Shown: in pieces, positions 62,564-64,000 of the stretch
How the letters are laid out: every line of letters starts with the position of its first letter
Position numbering within the stretch: position 1 is the stretch's first letter
Source: Bremerella sp. TYQ1
Lineage (GTDB): Bacteria > Planctomycetota > Planctomycetia > Pirellulales > Pirellulaceae
Length of the DNA: 64,000 bases
Assembly (NCBI RefSeq): GCF_020150455.1
Contig: NZ_CP083740.1
Span: 5,346,001-5,410,000 of the forward strand
Reading direction: 5' to 3'
Position numbers and translations under genes: made by a program
Notes under the pieces: generated by a model
Told to the model about the DNA's origin: nothing
Databases searched by the model: none
Seen by the model: the letters and a program-made list of their open reading frames with translations, nothing else

Positions 62564-63427
62564 TTAGGTGAGATCCGCTTCGCACCACAGTTCTTCGAGT
62601 GTGATGATGGATTCGAGAGTATCATGATCTAGCGTTCGTTGATAAAGGTCGATCCTTCTATTCGCAAGATCCACGTATTCTGCTGAGCAGTCGATACCGA
62701 TGTATCGTCTGTCATGGATCAACGAGGCAAGGCAGACCTGACCACTACCGCAGCAAACGTCAAGGACAACGTCACCACGATTTGACCAAGTGGAGATATG
62801 ATCTTCTGCCAGTCTTAGTGGCATGACTGCTGGATGGGACAGCCAAAGATTGTCAGGAGCCGTGTGCCAAATCCCGGTATCGTACGACCAGATATTTCTG
62901 CGTACGCCAAACTTCTTCGTCGTGGTTTGCCTACTGATCTTCGTTAGGGTGCCGTCCTTTTCACGCCTCGTATACCTATTTACATTTCCAGCAGATAGGT
63001 TCTCTCGATCACGAATTTGACGGACGGTTTTTGGGCTCCCCTTCGAAAATACCGTCATGTATTCGAAACATTGGTAGTACCGCTTCGTATCCGGATAACG
63101 AATCCCTTTCTTCTCGTAAATCATTGTGTCATGGATTCGGAACCCCTGATCCTTAAATTGTAGGAACTGTTCAAAACTCGAACCGGATTCAGAACCATTC
63201 TTGACCGCATCACCTATGATCCAAACGACGACGCCGCCGGGTTTTAGTACCCGGTACAATTGACGAATAACCCGTTCGGAATCGAACGAATATCCGTTGT
63301 AGTTACGTAGGGAGTCATAGGGCGGACTCGTCACGCATAGGTCAATTGAAGAATCTGGAAAACTTGAAAGCACCTCCTCAGAGGAGCCACACACTACCGA
63401 GTCAATTGGAAGTAACAAATCACTCAT
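62564..63427 (-). CDS. DNA methyltransferase, N4-cytosine/N6-adenine, beta-class order
   Basis: 287 residues. Catalytic motif TSPPY near residue 34 precedes the AdoMet-binding motif DVCCGSGQ near 225, the order of beta-class enzymes; SPPY favours N4-cytosine or N6-adenine targets. 'HPAVMPLRLAEDHI' matches the motif before the AdoMet site. No restriction gene is adjacent, so it is an orphan or antirestriction-type methyltransferase of the element. ATG 63427. Confidence 0.88.
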   Translation of the reverse strand: MSDLLLPIDSVVCGSSEEVLSSFPDSSIDLCVTSPPYDSLRNYNGYSFDSERVIRQLYRVLKPGGVVVWIIGDAVKNGSESGSSFEQFLQFKDQGFRIHDTMIYEKKGIRYPDTKRYYQCFEYMTVFSKGSPKTVRQIRDRENLSAGNVNRYTRREKDGTLTKISRQTTTKKFGVRRNIWSYDTGIWHTAPDNLWLSHPAVMPLRLAEDHISTWSNRGDVVLDVCCGSGQVCLASLIHDRRYIGIDCSAEYVDLANRRIDLYQRTLDHDTLESIITLEELWCEADLT

Positions 63428-63611
63428 TAAATAACTTCTCCTTGCGAAATAGGGCGAAAATATGACGAATACCTAGGATGACTTTAGGTGCATTAACGAA
63501 AATGTAAAAGCAACAATTTTCGACACCGACTGAGACCACTGATTTGGAAATGTTGGAAAGCTGGAAACGTGGACAATTGCCTCTACTACGTTCCACGTTT
63601 CCATGCCATTA

Positions 63612-64000
63612 TCACTTGACTTCCTTTAGCCGTTTGTAAAAGGTGCTTTTCTTTAGGTCTGCTTCTTCCATTTGCTTCTTCCTATCATCTGGAAATGCTT
63701 CAATGGCACGCTTCACCCGGTCACGCTGTTCGTCGATTTCTTCCGCCTTCGACCTGGGTGTTGCTCGGCTCGTCAGCATTTTCTTGAGACTTGTACGGAC
63801 AAGATCCTGCCATGCTGTCTGCGATTCGCCATGCTCCCACTGGCGGCGGTCTTCGTAAGCTTTCGTGAGATGGCGAAGATCGAGTCTTTCGTCATAGTTT
63901 CGAGTTTCTAAAACCACAAAATTGGCGACTTCTCGGCACTGATCCGAGGACAATTCCTTGTAGCCAGTCAAGGACAACTGCCGCATGAAAGCGGCTATCT
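63612..64000 (-). CDS. C-terminal end of a gene cut by the window, unknown
   Basis: The frame stays open to the window edge (ATA-GCC-GCT-TTC ahead of an internal ATG at 63986), so 129 residues of a longer protein are seen. The visible part is helical, with 'SSDQCREVANFVV' and 'DERLDLRHLTKAYEDRRQW', which recalls the end of ATPase-type proteins on integrative elements, and an HTH-like end (MEEADLKKSTFYKRLKEVK). It could instead start at 63986 as a 124-residue protein. Confidence 0.5.
   Translation of the reverse strand, partial: IAAFMRQLSLTGYKELSSDQCREVANFVVLETRNYDERLDLRHLTKAYEDRRQWEHGESQTAWQDLVRTSLKKMLTSRATPRSKAEEIDEQRDRVKRAIEAFPDDRKKQMEEADLKKSTFYKRLKEVK

Overview
The window looks like a planctomycete chromosome (Pirellulaceae-like; inferred from gene families, not from a search). 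Supporting signs are an EF-G of the '[10 protein letters not shown]' type, a SpoVG with an inserted zinc ribbon, secreted TPR and TolC-hairpin proteins, an ECF sigma factor paired with a Ser/Thr kinase, and a CxxCH protein with a signal peptide.

Layout. (1) 1-13.9 kb is GC-rich core chromosome, mostly on the minus strand: fusA 5' part, TPR lipoprotein, a signal peptidase-like protein lacking both catalytic residues, three small coiled-coil proteins (two associated with a duplicated terminator), fumC, spoVG, ispE, a TMTC-like TPR membrane protein, a DUF368 undecaprenyl-phosphate transporter (plus strand) and a metallo-beta-lactamase nuclease. It ends with the tmRNA gene ssrA (13575-13931, encoded tag ANDNFALAA). 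(2) From the 3' end of ssrA onward the sequence is visibly more AT-rich and accessory. A tyrosine recombinase lies directly behind ssrA, with three GGGTGCCACA repeats between them: the usual layout of an island integrated at ssrA. No second copy of the ssrA end was seen, so the island probably runs past position 64000.

Inside the island: (a) 15.9-25.8 kb holds an ECF sigma/kinase pair, TPR, HEAT and membrane proteins, and a group of small plasmid-type genes. (b) 26.4-33.1 kb is a plus-strand series of a secreted EEP nuclease, a secreted CxxCH protein, a patatin-like lipase, a secreted CHAT/caspase-like protein and an unknown. (c) 33.2-37.7 kb is a decayed mobile module: a second integrase and a RuvB-like ATPase, each broken by one in-frame stop, an excisionase-like HTH protein and ArdC. 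(d) 37.8-59.5 kb (perhaps to 60.2 kb) is a defence island. It has a six-gene operon (XRE regulator, OLD nuclease, a 1120-aa protein with two SF1 helicases, a hydrolase fusion, two small proteins) resembling an enlarged Gabija system, a divergent TIR/deoxyribosyltransferase-like effector candidate, a DRT1-type reverse transcriptase-nitrilase, and a type I restriction-modification operon with two extra nuclease-like genes between hsdS and hsdR. (e) 60.2-64 kb carries iteron-like repeats next to an AT-rich stretch, a winged-helix replication-type protein, a DNA methyltransferase and the end of a gene cut by the window.

The best candidate for an undescribed system is the operon at 37833-45911 with its divergent neighbour at 46010-46912. 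Family assignments were made by eye from motifs; no database search was run.
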